DNA of 41,121 nt from Pseudomonadota bacterium (GTDB lineage: Bacteria; Pseudomonadota; Alphaproteobacteria; Caulobacterales; Caulobacteraceae), in assembly GCA_023434265.1 (NCBI GenBank), contig JAEYTA010000090.1:1-41121 (forward strand), in the 5' to 3' direction. Position numbers and translations under genes: made by a program. Positions 38,986 to 41,121 of the stretch are shown piece after piece. How positions within the stretch are numbered: position 1 is the stretch's first letter; every line of letters begins with the position of its first letter. The notes beneath the pieces are model-generated. The model was not told the origin of the DNA and did not search any database. It was given only the letters and a program-made list of their open reading frames with translations.

Positions 38986-39935
38986 ACGCGGGCCTGAACC
39001 TTCTCACCGCCCTGTTCCTGCTCGCGCCCGGATTCGGCGTCTTCGCGGGCGTCTATCTCACCGGTCTGAGACGACCTTTCCGACCGGCGCCGGCCGCGCC
39101 CGGTTCCTTTCTCGCGCTGGCGCTCGTCACCATTGGCGCGCTGACGGCTCACGTGATCTCGGCGGTGCCCTACGCCGCCAACGAATTGCTTTGCGCGACG
39201 GCTCCGTGTCGCGAGGTCGGATTTCAGCCAAACCCCTATGTGACGCTGATCGATCCCCGCGCGGCCGGCGACATGCCGGGAATGTCGCTGGCCATCGCGC
39301 TGACCCATCTTCTCTTCGTGTCCCTGATCGGGCTGCTGATCGGCCGCATCGGCATGTGGCTGGCGACCCGGTCGTCGCGAATCCAGAGCCTGTTCTACGG
39401 CTGGACGACAGAGCTGATCGGGGTGGCGTCGACGCGCTTTCACATCATCAACGCCTTCGCCGTGACCGACGTGAACAAGGACGAGCTGTCCCTGGGCTAC
39501 GAAGGCGCCCTGCTCGACCTTCGACAGGACGCCAGCGGCAAACTCCTCTCGGCCACGCTGCGCGACGCCCAGGCTTTCGTGATCGAACTCAAGGGCGACT
39601 CGGTCTCCCGCCGCCGCGTCCCGCGCGCCCAGCCCATCCCTTTCATGGTGCTGGAGGCCGACAACGTGAAGAACCTCGCCCTGTCGATCTATTTCGACAC
39701 GGCCTCCGCGGCGGCGCTTACCGAGGCGGATATTCGAGGGATGTCGAAGGCCGAGCGAAAGGGTGTGACCGAGGCGCTGCAGGCCGCCCGGGCTGCCGCA
39801 AAGACCACTCCGACGGATGAGGGCCCGCCTGCGACCTCCGAGGTGAACGCGGCTCCGTCCCCGCCCCGATCAGCCCTGAAGACTGCGGCGTCGAAGGCGA
39901 AGGGGCGGAAGAAAACGCCCTCGAACAAGGCCTGA
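38982..39935 (+). CDS. Membrane protein of unknown function (possibly DUF6338-like)
   Basis: The 317-residue protein has three predicted N-terminal transmembrane segments (about residues 5-27, 43-63 and 101-126). A cytosolic domain rich in beta-strands follows (GYEGALLDLRQDASGKLLSA, then FVIELKGDSVSRRRVPRAQP and PFMVLEADNVKNLALSIYFD). It ends in a basic Lys/Ala/Pro-rich tail. The layout loosely recalls DUF6338 proteins, but this is a weak impression. It starts at a TTG overlapping the upstream small ORF stop by 4 bases. Codon use is less GC-skewed than its neighbours, a possible sign of later acquisition between purD and xseA. Confidence 0.62.
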   Translation: MNAGLNLLTALFLLAPGFGVFAGVYLTGLRRPFRPAPAAPGSFLALALVTIGALTAHVISAVPYAANELLCATAPCREVGFQPNPYVTLIDPRAAGDMPGMSLAIALTHLLFVSLIGLLIGRIGMWLATRSSRIQSLFYGWTTELIGVASTRFHIINAFAVTDVNKDELSLGYEGALLDLRQDASGKLLSATLRDAQAFVIELKGDSVSRRRVPRAQPIPFMVLEADNVKNLALSIYFDTASAAALTEADIRGMSKAERKGVTEALQAARAAAKTTPTDEGPPATSEVNAAPSPPRSALKTAASKAKGRKKTPSNKA

Positions 39936-39984
39936 GCTCACCCGCCGAGTTCCCCCCCGCGCGCGCGCCCGCTACCCTCGCGGA

Positions 39985-41121
39985 ATGACCGACGACTCCT
40001 ACGTCTTCGAGGGCCCGGCCGAGGAACCCGCCGCCCCGCGCGACAACAACCCGCCGCTGTCCATCTCCGAGCTGTCGTTCGCCCTCAAGCGCACGCTCGA
40101 GGACCGCTTCGGCCACGTCCGCCTCCGCGGCGAGATCTCCAAGGTCAACCGCCACGCTTCCGGCCACGTCTACCTGACGCTCAAGGACGACAAGGCCTGC
40201 ATCGACGGCGTGGTCTGGAAGGGCGCCGTGCGCGGTCTGGGCGTGCAGCCGGAGACCGGACTCGAGGTCATCGTCACCGGCAAGATCACCTCCTACCCGG
40301 CCCGCTCCTCCTACCAGATCGTCATCGAGACCATGGAGGCCGCCGGCGCCGGCGCCCTGCTGGCCCAGCTGGAGCGGCTGAAGGCGAAGCTGAACGGCGA
40401 GGGCCTGTTCGACCCGGCCCGCAAGCGGCCCATCCCCGCCTTCCCCGCCGTGGTCGGGGTGATCACCAGCCCGACCGGGGCGGTGATCCGCGACATCCTG
40501 CATCGCATCGCCGAGCGCTGGCCCTGCCGCGTCATCGTCTGGCCGGTGGTGGTGCAGGGCGAGGCCGCCTGCGGCCAGGTCGCCAACGCCATCCGCGGCT
40601 TCGACGCCCTCTCCCCCGGCGGCCCTGTCCCCCGCCCCGACGTGGTCATCGTCGCCCGCGGCGGCGGCTCGGTCGAGGACCTGTGGTGCTTCAACGACGA
40701 GGGCCTGGCCCGCACCGTCGCCGCCGCCGCCATTCCCATCGTCTCGGCCGTCGGCCACGAGACCGACACCACCCTGATCGATTTCGTCTCCGACCGCCGC
40801 GCCCCGACGCCCACCGGCGCCGCCGAGATCGTCACCCCGGTGCTGGCCGACCTGCGCGCCGGCGTCGCCGACCTCGACCGCCGCCTCGCCCGCGCCGGCG
40901 GCCGGCTGCTGGAGGACCGCCGCACCCGCCTGCGCGCCGCCGCCCGCGGCCTGCCCGCCCGCCCCGAGGACCTGTTGGCCCTGCCGTCGCAGCGCCTCGA
41001 CCACGCCGGCAGCCGCCTCGCCTCGGGCCTGCACCGCAATCTCGCGGTCCACGAACGCCAGCTGATCGTCGTCGCCGGTCGCCTGTCCCCCGCCGTGCTC
41101 GACCGCGCCCTGGAGCGCCGC
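39985..41121 (+). CDS. xseA: Exodeoxyribonuclease VII large subunit (3' end outside window)
   Basis: XseA with XseB degrades single-stranded DNA to oligonucleotides during mismatch repair and recombination. The visible 379 codons include the OB-fold (PLSISELSFALKRTLEDRFG, then VRLRGEISKVNRHASGHVYL and SSYQIVIETMEAAGAGALLA). The catalytic domain follows: FPAVVGVITSPTGAVIRDIL, VIVARGGGSVEDLWCFNDEG, and PIVSAVGHETDTTLIDFVSD, the usual conserved blocks. The start ATG is supported by the N-terminal OB region. The frame remains open to the last base, so the gene is cut by the window. Confidence 0.96.
   Translation, partial: MTDDSYVFEGPAEEPAAPRDNNPPLSISELSFALKRTLEDRFGHVRLRGEISKVNRHASGHVYLTLKDDKACIDGVVWKGAVRGLGVQPETGLEVIVTGKITSYPARSSYQIVIETMEAAGAGALLAQLERLKAKLNGEGLFDPARKRPIPAFPAVVGVITSPTGAVIRDILHRIAERWPCRVIVWPVVVQGEAACGQVANAIRGFDALSPGGPVPRPDVVIVARGGGSVEDLWCFNDEGLARTVAAAAIPIVSAVGHETDTTLIDFVSDRRAPTPTGAAEIVTPVLADLRAGVADLDRRLARAGGRLLEDRRTRLRAAARGLPARPEDLLALPSQRLDHAGSRLASGLHRNLAVHERQLIVVAGRLSPAVLDRALERR

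Overview
The window is high-GC, gene-dense DNA from an alphaproteobacterium, most likely a member of Caulobacterales close to Brevundimonas or Caulobacter. The evidence is a FliK-FlgD-FlgE hook operon followed directly by sciP, the gene for the small CtrA inhibitor, with a near-consensus CtrA box upstream of it. Typical alphaproteobacterial families (DUF1153, DUF3297, DUF4170, DUF3606), GTG/TTG starts and ATGA/GTGA overlaps agree. The taxon is inferred from gene content; there is no rRNA here. No gene-free stretch exceeds 300 bases. The longest (30411-30657, about 250 b) is filled by a palindromic repeat.

Layout. 1-3.3 kb: hook genes and sciP. 3.3-8.1 kb: mnmA, a hemerythrin-like gene, a thioesterase, an HxlR regulator, tag and rnhB. 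8.1-12 kb: poorly known small genes, a lone D12-class adenine DNA methyltransferase, pyruvate kinase and a DUF3606 protein. 12-14.2 kb: a tightly overlapping DNA-repair operon on the minus strand (alkyladenine glycosylase, ATP-dependent DNA ligase, AlkB-like dioxygenase) preceded by tRNA-Leu(TAA). 14.3-24.5 kb: an M28 peptidase, META-type lipoprotein, alpha/beta hydrolase, aldo/keto reductase, UbiD, M14 peptidase and MAPEG protein. 24.5-34.4 kb: pmbA, an inositol-monophosphatase/CysQ-like gene and DUF4170, then, after a phosphatase and a ParDE module, a lipid A block (MsbA-type ABC transporter, DUF374 acyltransferase, GNAT protein, waaA, lpxK). 34.5-41.1 kb: a secreted amidohydrolase, an L,D-transpeptidase-like lipoprotein, a second toxin-antitoxin pair, purD, two unknown ORFs and the 5' part of xseA.

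Cross-cutting features. At least three families of composite palindromic intergenic repeats (about 150-180 b, a hairpin at each end) sit at gene junctions. One supplies the lpxK stop codon and another the ribosome-binding site of the DNA methyltransferase. Three convergent gene pairs overlap by exactly four bases at their stop codons. Two distant promoter regions share two sequence motifs. The L,D-transpeptidase-like gene begins inside a three-armed inverted repeat that could form mutually exclusive hairpins over its start. DNA repair is a theme: tag, alkyladenine glycosylase, AlkB, an ATP-dependent ligase, RNase HII and XseA all fall in one window. I saw no convincing wholly new multi-gene system. 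The best leads are the alkylation-repair operon, the start-codon hairpin, the shared promoter motifs and the repeat elements that became part of genes.
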